Of a stretch of 64,000 nucleotides of DNA, positions 54,324 to 63,877 are shown piece after piece. Made by a program: the position numbers and the translations under genes. This stretch comes from Pseudomonas sp. URMO17WK12:I11 (GTDB lineage Bacteria > Pseudomonadota > Gammaproteobacteria > Pseudomonadales > Pseudomonadaceae): positions 186,001-250,000 of the forward strand of contig NZ_VEDF01000004.1 in assembly GCF_007677725.1 (NCBI RefSeq), read 5' to 3'. Each line of letters begins with the position of its first letter. The first letter of the stretch is position 1. The notes beneath the pieces are model-generated. The model was given only the letters and a program-made list of their open reading frames with translations. It did no database searches and was not told where the DNA came from.

Positions 54324-55349
54324 ATGCTGTTGAGCAAACGTGTAACCGCAGTGCTGTCCGCCAGCCTGCTGACCCTGGCCTGCCAGGCTGCCCAGGCCGC
54401 CGACAGCCTGAATTTCGTCAGCTGGGGTGGCACCACTCAGGACGCCCAGAAAGAAGCATGGGCCGTTCCCTTCAGCAAGAGCACCAACATCAAAGTGGTC
54501 CAGGACGGCCCTACCGACTACGGCAAGCTCAAGGCCATGGTCGAAAGCGGCAACGTGCAGTGGGACGTGGTCGACGTCGAGGCCGACTTCGCCCTGCGTG
54601 CCGCCAGCGAAGGCCTGCTCGAGCCGCTGGACTTCACTCAGATCAAGCGCGACAAGATCGACCCGCGTTTCGTCTCCGATCATGGTGTCGGTTCATTCTT
54701 CTTCTCCTTCGTGCTCGGCTACAACGAAGGCAAGCTGGGCGCCGCCAAGCCCGCCGACTGGAGCGCGCTGTTCGATACTAAGGCCTACCCAGGCAAGCGC
54801 GCCCTGTACAAATGGCCCAGCCCAGGCGTGCTCGAGCTGGCCCTGCTGGCCGACGGCGTAGCTGCGGACAAACTCTACCCGCTGGACCTGGACCGCGCCT
54901 TCAAGAAACTCGACACCATCAAGAAAGACATCGTCTGGTGGGGCGGCGGCGCTCAGTCGCAGCAGTTGCTGGCCTCCGGCGAAGCATCGCTCGGGCAGTT
55001 CTGGAACGGCCGCGTCTACGCCCTGCAACAGGACGGCGCACCGGTTGGGGTGAGCTGGAAACAGAACCTGGTCATGGCCGATTTCCTGGTCGTCCCCAAG
55101 GGCGCCAAGAACAAGGACGCGGCCATGAAGTTCCTGGCCAACGCCAGCAACGCCGAAGGCCAGGCCGACTTCGCCAACAAGACTGCCTACGCCCCGGTCA
55201 ACGTCGACAGCGTCGCCAAGCTCGACAAGGACCTGGCACCGAACCTGCCGACCGCCTACGCCCAGGACCAGGTCACCCTGGACTTCGCCTACTGGGCGAA
55301 GAACGGCCAGGCCATCGCCGCGCGCTGGAATGAGTGGTTGGTCAAATGA
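54324..55349 (+). CDS. ABC transporter periplasmic substrate-binding protein (polyamine-type, PotD/F-like)
   Basis: A 341-residue protein with a signal peptide (about residues 1-25, ending AQA). The mature start LNFVSWGGTTQDAQKEAW and the internal WDVVDVEADFALRAASEGLLEP segment are typical of the PotD/spermidine-putrescine-like cluster D binding proteins. It would bind the solute in the periplasm and deliver it to the permeases encoded next. It is the first gene of a four-gene transporter operon and overlaps the first permease by ATGA. The ligand may be a polyamine, an opine or another cation; sequence does not decide. Confidence 0.9.
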   Translation: MLLSKRVTAVLSASLLTLACQAAQAADSLNFVSWGGTTQDAQKEAWAVPFSKSTNIKVVQDGPTDYGKLKAMVESGNVQWDVVDVEADFALRAASEGLLEPLDFTQIKRDKIDPRFVSDHGVGSFFFSFVLGYNEGKLGAAKPADWSALFDTKAYPGKRALYKWPSPGVLELALLADGVAADKLYPLDLDRAFKKLDTIKKDIVWWGGGAQSQQLLASGEASLGQFWNGRVYALQQDGAPVGVSWKQNLVMADFLVVPKGAKNKDAAMKFLANASNAEGQADFANKTAYAPVNVDSVAKLDKDLAPNLPTAYAQDQVTLDFAYWAKNGQAIAARWNEWLVK

Positions 55350-56263
55350 AAGTCGCCATCAACGCCCTGCAGAATGCGCAAGGTGCCCCCACCGGCACCG
55401 GCGCCCCCGGCGCAGCACCGCGTCGCGCAGGCCTCGGTCAGCGCTGGAAAGGCAGCCGCAACCTGCTGCCGGCGCTGCTGTTCCTCGGGTTGTTCTTCTT
55501 CGCGCCACTGATCGGCCTGTTGCTGCGTGGCGTGCTGGAGCCGACACCCGGGCTGGGCAACTACGAACAGCTGTTCGCCAACTCGGCTTACGCACGGGTG
55601 CTGTTCAACACCTTCTCGGTGGCCGGCGTGGTCACCTTGATCAGTGTGCTGCTGGGCTTCCCGCTGGCGTGGGTGATCACCCTGGTGCCCAAGGGTTGGG
55701 GCCGCTGGTTGCTCAATATCGTGCTGTTGTCGATGTGGACCAGCCTGCTGGCGCGGACCTATTCCTGGCTGGTGTTGCTGCAAAGCTCGGGCGTGATCAA
55801 CAAGGCGTTGATGGCCATGGGCATCATCGATGCGCCGCTGGAAATGGTGCACAACCTCACCGGCGTGGTGATCGGCATGAGCTACATCATGATTCCGTTC
55901 ATCGTGTTGCCGCTGCAGGCCACCATGCACGCCATCGACCCGATGGTGCTGCAGGCGGGGTCGATCTGCGGTGCCAGCCCGTGGACCAACTTCTGGAAAG
56001 TATTCCTGCCGCTGTGCCGCTCGGGGCTGTTCTCCGGAGCGCTGATGGTGTTCGTGATGTCGCTCGGTTACTACGTCACCCCGGCGCTGCTGGGCGGGGC
56101 GCAGAACATGATGCTGCCTGAGTTCATCATCCAGCAAGTGCAGTCGTTCCTCAACTGGGGCCTGGCCAGTGCTGCCGCAGCACTGTTGGTGCTGATCACC
56201 CTGGTGCTCTTCTACCTGTACCTGAAGCTGCAGCCGGAATCCCCGGTCGGCAACGCGAGGTAA
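55346..56263 (+). CDS. ABC transporter permease (PotB-like)
   Basis: A 305-residue inner-membrane permease with six helices after a hydrophilic 40-residue N-terminal tail rich in Ala, Gly and Pro. The EAA-type cytosolic loop that contacts the ATPase is seen at LQAGSICGASPWTNFWKVFLPL. It belongs to the binding-protein-dependent transporter superfamily, PotB/PotH type. It is coupled to the binding protein gene by ATGA, and the second permease starts 6 bp after its stop. Confidence 0.92.
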   Translation: MKVAINALQNAQGAPTGTGAPGAAPRRAGLGQRWKGSRNLLPALLFLGLFFFAPLIGLLLRGVLEPTPGLGNYEQLFANSAYARVLFNTFSVAGVVTLISVLLGFPLAWVITLVPKGWGRWLLNIVLLSMWTSLLARTYSWLVLLQSSGVINKALMAMGIIDAPLEMVHNLTGVVIGMSYIMIPFIVLPLQATMHAIDPMVLQAGSICGASPWTNFWKVFLPLCRSGLFSGALMVFVMSLGYYVTPALLGGAQNMMLPEFIIQQVQSFLNWGLASAAAALLVLITLVLFYLYLKLQPESPVGNAR

Positions 56264-56269
56264 TTCGTC

Positions 56270-57079
56270 ATGCTGCTGTCTGCCAATGCCATGGGTCGCC
56301 CGCTGCGTACGGGCCTGTACCTGACCACCGGCGTCATTGCGGCGTTCCTGCTGCTGCCGGTGGTGTTCATCGTGCTGCTGTCGTTCGGCTCATCCCAATG
56401 GCTGGTGTTCCCGCCACCGGGCTGGACCTTCAAGTGGTACGGCCAGTTCTTCTCCAACCCCGAGTGGATGGAAGCGGCCCTGGCCAGTCTCAAGGTGGCC
56501 GTATTGACCACCATCGCCGCGGTGCTGCTGGGCTTGCCCACGGCGTTTGCGCTGGTGCGCGGGCGCTTTCCTGGGCGCGAAATGCTCTACGGTTTGTTCA
56601 CCATGCCGATGATCGTGCCGCTGGTGATCATCGCGGTGGCGGTGTACGCGCTGTTCCTCAAGCTCGGCTACACCGGCACGCTGTTCGCCTTCGTGGTCAG
56701 CCACGTGATCGTCGCCCTGCCCTTCACCATCATCTCGATCATCAATTCGCTGAAGCTGTTCGACCAGTCGATCGAGGATGCTGCCGTGATCTGCGGCGCC
56801 TCGCGTTTGCAGGCGATCTTCAAGGTGACCTTTCCAGCGATCCGCCCTGGAATGATCGCCGGCGGTCTGTTCGCCTTTCTGGTGTCGTGGGATGAAGTCG
56901 TGCTGAGCGTCATGATGGCCAGCCCTGACCTGCAGACCCTGCCGGTGAAGATGTGGACCACCTTGCGCCAGGACCTGAGCCCGGTGATCGCCGTCGCATC
57001 CACCCTGCTGATCGGCCTCTCGCTGCTGGTCATGTTCATTGCCGCCGCCTTGCGCCGGCGTACCGAAGTCAACGCCTGA
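56270..57079 (+). CDS. ABC transporter permease (PotC-like)
   Basis: A 269-residue permease with six helices, the partner of the preceding one. The EAA loop reads EDAAVICGASRLQAIFKVTFPAI in overlapping parts, and FLVSWDEVVLSVMM is typical of PotC/PotI. Together the two form the heterodimeric membrane channel. The ATPase gene follows after 19 bp. Confidence 0.92.
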   Translation: MLLSANAMGRPLRTGLYLTTGVIAAFLLLPVVFIVLLSFGSSQWLVFPPPGWTFKWYGQFFSNPEWMEAALASLKVAVLTTIAAVLLGLPTAFALVRGRFPGREMLYGLFTMPMIVPLVIIAVAVYALFLKLGYTGTLFAFVVSHVIVALPFTIISIINSLKLFDQSIEDAAVICGASRLQAIFKVTFPAIRPGMIAGGLFAFLVSWDEVVLSVMMASPDLQTLPVKMWTTLRQDLSPVIAVASTLLIGLSLLVMFIAAALRRRTEVNA

Positions 57080-57098
57080 GCGCACGGAGAACACAACA

Positions 57099-58247
<1,149 letters not shown>

Positions 58248-58354
58248 GCAGCCAGGTCTGCAACGAGCCACTGCAGCGGCGCAGGTTGCAACGTCACACG
58301 TCGGTCACGCCACTGTCGTAATCTGCCGGGCAACCCGCCACAAGGTTGTCCGGC

Positions 58355-59662
58355 ATGCTGCGCACGCTGCTTCTGCTGTTTCTCCTGCTACCCATGACCG
58401 TAGGGGCCGGGCCGCTGCAACTGCGTGTGCAGGGCTCCAATACCATGGGCGCGGCGCTGCTGCCTGCGCTGGTGCTGGGGCAGCTGTGGGCGCAACAGGC
58501 CACGGTGGTTCGTCAGGCCCCTGGGGCCATGCCCAATGAAACCCTGATCAGCGCAGTGGATGCGCAAGGCCGGCAGCTGCGCATCGACATCGCCGCCCAT
58601 GGCACCAGTACCGGTTTCGCCGCCCTTGGCCAGGGCCTCGCCGACGTGGCCGCAGCCTCGCGCCCAATCAGTGATGACGAAGCGCATCAGCTACAGGCCT
58701 TGGGCGACCTACGCGCGGCCAGCGCCGAGCAGGTGATCGGCCTGGACGCCGTGGCGGTGATCGTGCATCCGGACAACCCTTTGCCGCAGCTGAGCACCGA
58801 GCAACTGGCGCAGATCTTCGCCGGGCGTGTACGGCGCTGGGAGGAGCTTGGCGTCAGCGGCGGCGACATCCACCTCAAGGCCCGCGACGATCGCTCTGGT
58901 ACCTATGAAACCTTCAAGGCCCTGGTCCTGACCGCGCAGGGCCGCCGCCTGGCGGCACAGACGCAGCGCTTCGAGTCCAACGAGGCCGTGGCCGAGCAGG
59001 TGGTGACGGATCGCCAGGCGATCGGTTTCATCAGCCTGGCGGCGGTACATGGGGCCAAGGTGCTGGCCATTGCCGACGGCAATGCGCCGGCGATGCTGCC
59101 TGATCGTGCGCTGGTCGCCAGCGAGGATTATCCACTGTCGCGGCGCCTGTACCTGTACCTGCCGGCCAACGCCAAGCCTCAGGCCTACGCATTGGCCGAA
59201 TTCGCCCAGAGCGCGGCGGGCCAGGCCATCGTCGCGCAGCAGGGTTTCGTCTCGCAACGGGTAGTCACGCAGACGATAACGCCGCAGGCAGGCATGCCGC
59301 CGCGCTATCGCAGCCTGGCGCGGCAAGCCCAACGGCTGAGCGTGAACTTTCGCTTCCAGCCAGGCAGCGCCAGCCTCGACAGCAAAGGCCTGCGTGACGT
59401 GAAACGGGTCACTGAGTACTTGCGCCGAGCCGGCAAGCTGCAAGGCAAAGCGGTACTGGTGGGTTTCGGCGACCGCAAGGAAACACCAGGCCGCGCGGCT
59501 CTGCTGTCACGCTTGCGTGCCCAGGCGGTGCGCCGCGAGCTGGCGCGGGCCGGGGTCGAGGTCCTGCAGGTGAGCGGCATGGGCGATGAGCTGCCGGTCG
59601 CGGGCAACGATCAGCAGCACGGGCGCTTGCGCAATCAGCGGGTGGAGGTATGGGTCTACTGA
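58355..59662 (+). CDS. PstS-like phosphate-binding domain fused to OmpA-type peptidoglycan-binding domain
   Basis: A 435-residue exported protein. A signal peptide (about 1-18) leads to a PBP-like domain: VQGSNTMGAALLPAL, HGTSTGFAALGQGLADVAAASRPI, IFAGRVRRWEELG and DDRSGTYETFK are the features of PstS-type phosphate-binding proteins. From about residue 325 an OmpA-C domain follows, with NFRFQPGSASLDSKGLRDV and ending in NQRVEVWVY. The fusion should hold a ligand-binding domain on the cell wall. No pst genes are adjacent. The ATG at 58355 is preferred over a TTG at 58346. Role in phosphate sensing or scavenging is inferred. Confidence 0.85.
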   Translation: MLRTLLLLFLLLPMTVGAGPLQLRVQGSNTMGAALLPALVLGQLWAQQATVVRQAPGAMPNETLISAVDAQGRQLRIDIAAHGTSTGFAALGQGLADVAAASRPISDDEAHQLQALGDLRAASAEQVIGLDAVAVIVHPDNPLPQLSTEQLAQIFAGRVRRWEELGVSGGDIHLKARDDRSGTYETFKALVLTAQGRRLAAQTQRFESNEAVAEQVVTDRQAIGFISLAAVHGAKVLAIADGNAPAMLPDRALVASEDYPLSRRLYLYLPANAKPQAYALAEFAQSAAGQAIVAQQGFVSQRVVTQTITPQAGMPPRYRSLARQAQRLSVNFRFQPGSASLDSKGLRDVKRVTEYLRRAGKLQGKAVLVGFGDRKETPGRAALLSRLRAQAVRRELARAGVEVLQVSGMGDELPVAGNDQQHGRLRNQRVEVWVY

Positions 59663-59736
59663 CGAGTAATGAAATGTAACAGCTCGCCGTTCGGCATCCT
59701 GGATAAACGCAGCTAGCATCAACCTCATGTGATACC

Positions 59737-59812
59737 GGGCCCCTCTGACGGCTGCCACGCCGTGATGTCGGATCACTGTTGCCAGGCAACGTCGACCAAT
59801 CAGGAGGGGCTC
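59737..59812 (+). promoter_or_regulatory. Candidate structured mRNA leader sequestering the terC Shine-Dalgarno
   Basis: GCCCCTC at 59739-59745 can pair perfectly with GAGGGGC at 59804-59810, which is the Shine-Dalgarno region; flanking G-C and G-U pairs extend the helix to about ten. Between the arms are ACGGC/GCCGT (59748-59752 with 59759-59763) and GTTGC/GCAAC (59778-59782 with 59786-59790) hairpins. The whole forms a closed junction with the start codon at 59813 just outside. I do not see the GGGGAGTA core of the yybP-ykoY manganese riboswitch, which often precedes terC-like genes. Confidence 0.5.
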
Positions 59813-60877
59813 ATGACAGCTCTGCACGCATTTCTCACCACTCCGTTTCTAGGGACCAGCACATGGCTGTGGCTGGTGTTCATGGCGATCGTCATCGGTC
59901 TGCTGGTGCTTGACCTCGGCGTGCTGCACCGCCAGGACCGCGAAATCGAAATGCGCGAAAGCCTGCTGCTGTATTCAGGCTATTTCAGCGTCGGCGTGCT
60001 GTTCGGGGTATGGGTCTGGTACCAACTCGGCGCGCAATCGGCGCTGGAGTTCTACACAGGGTTTCTGGTCGAACAATCCTTGTCGATGGACAACGTCTTC
60101 GTCATGGCGATGATTTTCGGCTTCTTCGCCATCCCCCGTCGCTATCAGCACCGTGTGCTGTTCTGGGGGATTCTCGGCGTCGTGATACTGCGCGCGATCA
60201 TGATCGGCGTGGGCGCCGCGCTGGTCGAGAACTTTGCCTGGGTGCTGTATATCTTCGGCGCGTTCCTGCTGTTCACCGGGGTCAAGATGGCCCTGTCCAA
60301 GGAGGACAGCCACCCCGACCTTGCCAGCAATCCCGTGCTCAAGTTCGTGCGCAGGCACATGCGCGTGACCGACGAAATTCACGGCTCCCACTTCTTCGTA
60401 CGGCTGACCCCACCTGGCGAGAACAAAGCCCTGCGCTATGCGACGCCGCTGTTCCTGGCCCTGGTGCTGATCGAGCTGGCCGACCTGGTGTTCGCGGTCG
60501 ACAGCGTGCCGGCCATCTTCGCCATTACCCAGGACCCGTTCATTGTCTACACCTCGAACATCTTTGCCATCCTTGGCCTGCGCTCGCTGTATTTCGCGCT
60601 GTCGGCACTGATGCACCGCTTCGTGTATCTCAAGTATGCGCTGGCGCTGGTGCTGATTTTCATCGGTTGCAAAATTTTCTACCACGGCATGGTTGGCAAG
60701 GTGCCAGCGTTGCTGTCGCTGGGCGTCACCTTTGCGCTGCTGCTCGGTGGCGTGCTGGTTTCGTTGCTCAAGACCCGTGGTGACAAGGCAGTAGCGCCTG
60801 CTGTCCCGACGCAGCCGGGAGCAGGTGCAGAGGCAAAAGCTGACAATAAAGCCGAAGACTCTCAGCTACGCACCTGA
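59813..60877 (+). CDS. TerC/Alx family integral membrane protein
   Basis: A 354-residue inner-membrane protein with about nine helices. Family marks are VLDLGVLHR near residue 30, EQSLSMDNVFVMAMIFGFF, and ELADLVFAVDSVPAIFAIT with the acidic membrane residues thought to bind metal. It matches the Alx branch of TerC, linked in E. coli to manganese export and alkaline response. A polar tail rich in Ala and Lys ends the protein. AGGAGGGG lies right before the ATG at 59813, and can be sequestered by an upstream complementary sequence. The open frame extends upstream but the ribosome site decides the start. Confidence 0.93.
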   Translation: MTALHAFLTTPFLGTSTWLWLVFMAIVIGLLVLDLGVLHRQDREIEMRESLLLYSGYFSVGVLFGVWVWYQLGAQSALEFYTGFLVEQSLSMDNVFVMAMIFGFFAIPRRYQHRVLFWGILGVVILRAIMIGVGAALVENFAWVLYIFGAFLLFTGVKMALSKEDSHPDLASNPVLKFVRRHMRVTDEIHGSHFFVRLTPPGENKALRYATPLFLALVLIELADLVFAVDSVPAIFAITQDPFIVYTSNIFAILGLRSLYFALSALMHRFVYLKYALALVLIFIGCKIFYHGMVGKVPALLSLGVTFALLLGGVLVSLLKTRGDKAVAPAVPTQPGAGAEAKADNKAEDSQLRT

Positions 60878-60886
60878 TACCCGCGC

Positions 60887-61270
60887 TCAGTGCGCGGCAC
60901 TGACCGTGTCGCGCTCAAGCAGCGCTGCTGGCTGCAGTTGCCTGATCGAGTCCACGGCAGGTCGCGTCGCCTGCCGCGCTGGAGGTGCCTGATGCAACGG
61001 AGCGACCACGCGATTACTGCCGGTCGGGCAAGCACACAGCACCAGTGCGCCGTCCATGGCCACGCGCCGGCCGCAGGACAGGAAGAAGCGCACACCGTCC
61101 GCCACCACCCCCACCTGTCCACAGCGCGGACAGCGCGTGGTGAGATCGCCTTCTCTGAGCACCACGCGCCCATGCCGTGAGTAGCCTGCACCGGTGGCGA
61201 TACAAATGGCGCCCGTGGTCGTCACATCACCATCCACCGCATGACCTTTGCCAGCCAGGTTAAGCCGCAT
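60887..61270 (-). CDS. PAAR domain-containing protein
   Basis: A 127-residue protein of the PAAR family that caps the VgrG spike of type VI secretion systems. It has the GKGHAVDGDVTTTGAI start, REGDLTTRCPRCGQVG, SCGRRVAMDGALVLCACP with Cys residues that can bind zinc at the tip, and a short Pro/Ala-rich C-terminal tail rather than a toxin domain. No vgrG, tssI or other T6SS gene is near, so it is an orphan that may load onto a VgrG encoded elsewhere. Its stop lies 9 bp from the convergent terC stop. Confidence 0.82.
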   Translation of the reverse strand: MRLNLAGKGHAVDGDVTTTGAICIATGAGYSRHGRVVLREGDLTTRCPRCGQVGVVADGVRFFLSCGRRVAMDGALVLCACPTGSNRVVAPLHQAPPARQATRPAVDSIRQLQPAALLERDTVSAAH

Positions 61271-61396
61271 CGGTAGTACTCCCTGTGCCGTTGTAAGGTA
61301 GAAAACCTAACACCTGCCCAGGGATGACTTGCGTCGAGCGTGAAAAAATAGACCTTTCCTACAGGCTTCGTAATCTGATCCTACAGACTGCGCCGA

Positions 61397-62629
61397 CTAA
61401 CGAAGGTCGCCGCGTAGCATCTGCGCGGGCACATACTTACCGATTTCATACTTGCCGATCGCCGCCCGATGCACTTCGTCCGGGCCATCGGCCAGGCGCA
61501 GGGTGCGCTGCATGGCATACATGTAAGCCAAGGGGAAATCCCCACTGACCCCGGCCCCGCCATGCATCTGAATGGCCCGGTCGATAACCTTCAAGGCCAC
61601 GTTTGGCGCGACCACCTTGATCTGCGCGATCTCGCTGCGGGCGACCTTGTTACCGACTGTATCCATCATGTACGCGGCCTTCAGGGTCAGCAGGCGGGCC
61701 ATGTCGATCTCCATGCGTGAATCGGCGATCTTGTCGACATTACCGCCCAGGCGCGCCAACGGCCGGCCGAAGGCGGTGCGCGCCACCGACCGCTCGCACA
61801 TCAGCTGCAGGGCCCGCTCGGCCATGCCGATCGAGCGCATGCAGTGGTGAATGCGTCCAGGCCCAAGGCGCCCCTGGGCGATCTCGAAGCCGCGGCCTTC
61901 GCCGAGGATGACGTTATCGAACGGCACGCGCACGTTCTCGAACAGCACCTCGGCGTGACCATGGGGCGCGTCGTCGTAGCCGAACACCGGCAGCGGCCGG
62001 ACGATCTTCACGCCGGGTGTGTCGGTCGGCACCAGGATCATCGAATGCTGCTCATGGCGTGGCCCATCGGGGTTGGACAAACCCATGAAGATCATCACCT
62101 TGCAGCGTGGATCGCAGGCGCCGGAAGTCCACCACTTACGGCCGTTGATCAGCCACTGGTCGCCCTGCCGTACGGCAGTCGCGGCCATGTTGGTCGCATC
62201 CGACGAGGCTACGTCCGGCTCGGTCATGGCGAACGCCGAACGGATCTCGCCGCGCAGCAACGGCTCGAGCCACTGCTGCTTCTGCGCCGGGCTGCCATAA
62301 CGCACCAGCACCTCCATGTTGCCGGTGTCCGGCGCTGAGCAGTTGAACGGCTCTGGACCCAGCAGCGAGCGCCCCATGATCTCGGCAAGCGGCGCGTATT
62401 CCAGGTTGCTCAGGCCAGCGCCGTATTGCGATTCGGGCAGGAACAGGTTCCACAGGCCCTCAGCCCGTGCCTGCTCCTTGAGTTGTTCCATGATCTGCGT
62501 GGGCTGCCAGCGGTCACCCTCGGCGACCTGGCGCTCGAACACTGGCTCGGCAGGATAGACATGGGCCTCCATGAACGCACTGACGCGCTCACGCAGTGCC
62601 TGGACCTTGGGCGAATAGGCGAAATCCAT
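61397..62629 (-). CDS. Acyl-CoA dehydrogenase
   Basis: A 410-residue FAD enzyme that introduces a double bond into an acyl-CoA, or acts on a related CoA ester. It has [16 protein letters not shown] for FAD contacts, [30 protein letters not shown] and [18 protein letters not shown] near the C-terminus. The layout resembles the ACAD10/11-like group, sometimes active on branched or 4-hydroxy acyl-CoAs. The start at 62629 fits the family ([16 protein letters not shown]) and has AAGG nine bases upstream. It is divergent from a LysR gene that is likely its regulator. Confidence 0.92.
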   Translation of the reverse strand: MDFAYSPKVQALRERVSAFMEAHVYPAEPVFERQVAEGDRWQPTQIMEQLKEQARAEGLWNLFLPESQYGAGLSNLEYAPLAEIMGRSLLGPEPFNCSAPDTGNMEVLVRYGSPAQKQQWLEPLLRGEIRSAFAMTEPDVASSDATNMAATAVRQGDQWLINGRKWWTSGACDPRCKVMIFMGLSNPDGPRHEQHSMILVPTDTPGVKIVRPLPVFGYDDAPHGHAEVLFENVRVPFDNVILGEGRGFEIAQGRLGPGRIHHCMRSIGMAERALQLMCERSVARTAFGRPLARLGGNVDKIADSRMEIDMARLLTLKAAYMMDTVGNKVARSEIAQIKVVAPNVALKVIDRAIQMHGGAGVSGDFPLAYMYAMQRTLRLADGPDEVHRAAIGKYEIGKYVPAQMLRGDLR

Positions 62630-62725
62630 CGGGGCTACCTTCACGGTTCGAAAGACATGGGCAGAGCCTAGAGCAGCGCACCTCGATCTACCTAGTCTAT
62701 TTTCAGCGTGTATTAACATTCATAA

Positions 62726-62740
62726 CCGATATATGATCGG
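62726..62740. promoter_or_regulatory. Candidate LysR box between acyl-CoA dehydrogenase and LysR genes
   Basis: CCGAT at 62726-62730 and ATCGG at 62736-62740 are perfect inverted halves around ATATG, in an AT-rich region 28 bp upstream of the LysR start and 97 bp upstream of the dehydrogenase start. The form fits a LysR recognition site. Confidence 0.5.
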
Positions 62741-62767
62741 CCAATAATTCAAACAAAAGGCGGCGCC

Positions 62768-63694
62768 ATGAACCTCAGCAAGGTCGACCTCAACCTGTTC
62801 ATCGTCTTTGACGCGATCTACACCGAAGCCAACTTGACCCGTGCCGGGCAAATCGTCGGCATCACCCAGCCGGCGGTGTCCAACGCGCTTTCCCGACTGC
62901 GTGAAACCTTCAACGACCCGCTGTTCGTGCGTACCGCTCAAGGCATGGTGCCCACGCCCATGGCGCAGAACATCATCGGCCCGGTGCGCAACGCCCTGGC
63001 GCTGCTGCGCACCTCGGTGCAGGAAAGCCGCATCTTCAATCCCCAGCAGGCCAACAAGACCTTCCGCATCAGCATGACCGACCTTACCGAGGCCGTGGTG
63101 CTGCCGCCGCTGTTCCAGCGCCTGCGCCGCCTGGCCCCGGCAGTGTTGATCGAAAGTTTTCTGTGCAAGCGCCGCGAAACCACCAAGGAGCTGGCGGCCG
63201 GGCGCCTGGATTTCGCCGTGGATGCGCCGCTGAACACCGACCCGCAGGTACGCCACGTCAAGTTGATGCAAGACCGCTATGTTTGCGCCCTGCGCCAGGG
63301 CCACCCACTGGCCGAGGCCAAGCTGACCTTGGACAACTACCTGGCCATGACCCACATCCACATTTCCAGCCGCCGCAATGGCTTGGGCTACGTGGACCTG
63401 GCCCTGGGCAAGATGGGCGTGCAACGCAAGGTTGCGCTGCGCTCGCAGCATTACCTGATGGCCTCGCAAGTGTTGCAACAGACGGACATGGTGATGACCG
63501 TGCCCGAGCGATTCGCCCGCCGCCATCAGCTGCGCTTCCATCCCCTGCCGGTGGAAATCCCGCCGCTGGAAACCCACCTGTATTGGCATGAGAGCACCGA
63601 CCAGGACCCGGCCAACCGCTGGATGCGCGAGCAGATCATCGAGCTGTGCGAGCGCGTCGTGGCCGATGAGGAACGCGCCCTGCAGCCGGCCTGA
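62768..63694 (+). CDS. LysR family transcriptional regulator (NodD-like subgroup)
   Basis: A 308-residue regulator opening with KVDLNLFIVFDAIYTEANLTRAG in pieces, then the recognition helix in TQPAVSNALSRLRETFNDPLF. The effector domain begins with KTFRISMTDLTEAVVLPPL. It is divergent from the acyl-CoA dehydrogenase across 138 bp, with a palindrome close to its own start, and therefore likely controls that gene and itself. A short fatty-acid or CoA-ester-derived signal is plausible but unproven. Confidence 0.9.
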   Translation: MNLSKVDLNLFIVFDAIYTEANLTRAGQIVGITQPAVSNALSRLRETFNDPLFVRTAQGMVPTPMAQNIIGPVRNALALLRTSVQESRIFNPQQANKTFRISMTDLTEAVVLPPLFQRLRRLAPAVLIESFLCKRRETTKELAAGRLDFAVDAPLNTDPQVRHVKLMQDRYVCALRQGHPLAEAKLTLDNYLAMTHIHISSRRNGLGYVDLALGKMGVQRKVALRSQHYLMASQVLQQTDMVMTVPERFARRHQLRFHPLPVEIPPLETHLYWHESTDQDPANRWMREQIIELCERVVADEERALQPA

Positions 63695-63756
63695 TCGATA
63701 CCGTTGAAAAATGGCGGCTGCACTAGGAGTGCGTTATTTCACCCAGGCCTATTGAT

Positions 63757-63773
63757 AGAGAAAAATATTCTCT
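63757..63773. other. AT-rich hairpin downstream of the LysR gene
   Basis: AGAGAA at 63757-63762 and TTCTCT at 63768-63773 are perfect inverted halves around a five-base AT loop. It lies between the LysR stop and the cysteine desulfurase start. It could be a weak terminator or an operator. Confidence 0.35.
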
Positions 63774-63877
63774 GCAAACGCGCTGACTCGCTGACAAATA
63801 GCACAATCGTCCGGCTACTAGCGGGTAGGCTTGAGTCCACCACTGCCGATCCACGGCAGCTTGCACGGACACGCCTC

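Noticed and set aside
59663..59812. Canonical yybP-ykoY manganese riboswitch before terC
   Set aside because: The conserved GGGGAGTA loop and its partner could not be found by eye. The leader structure is reported separately as a different candidate.
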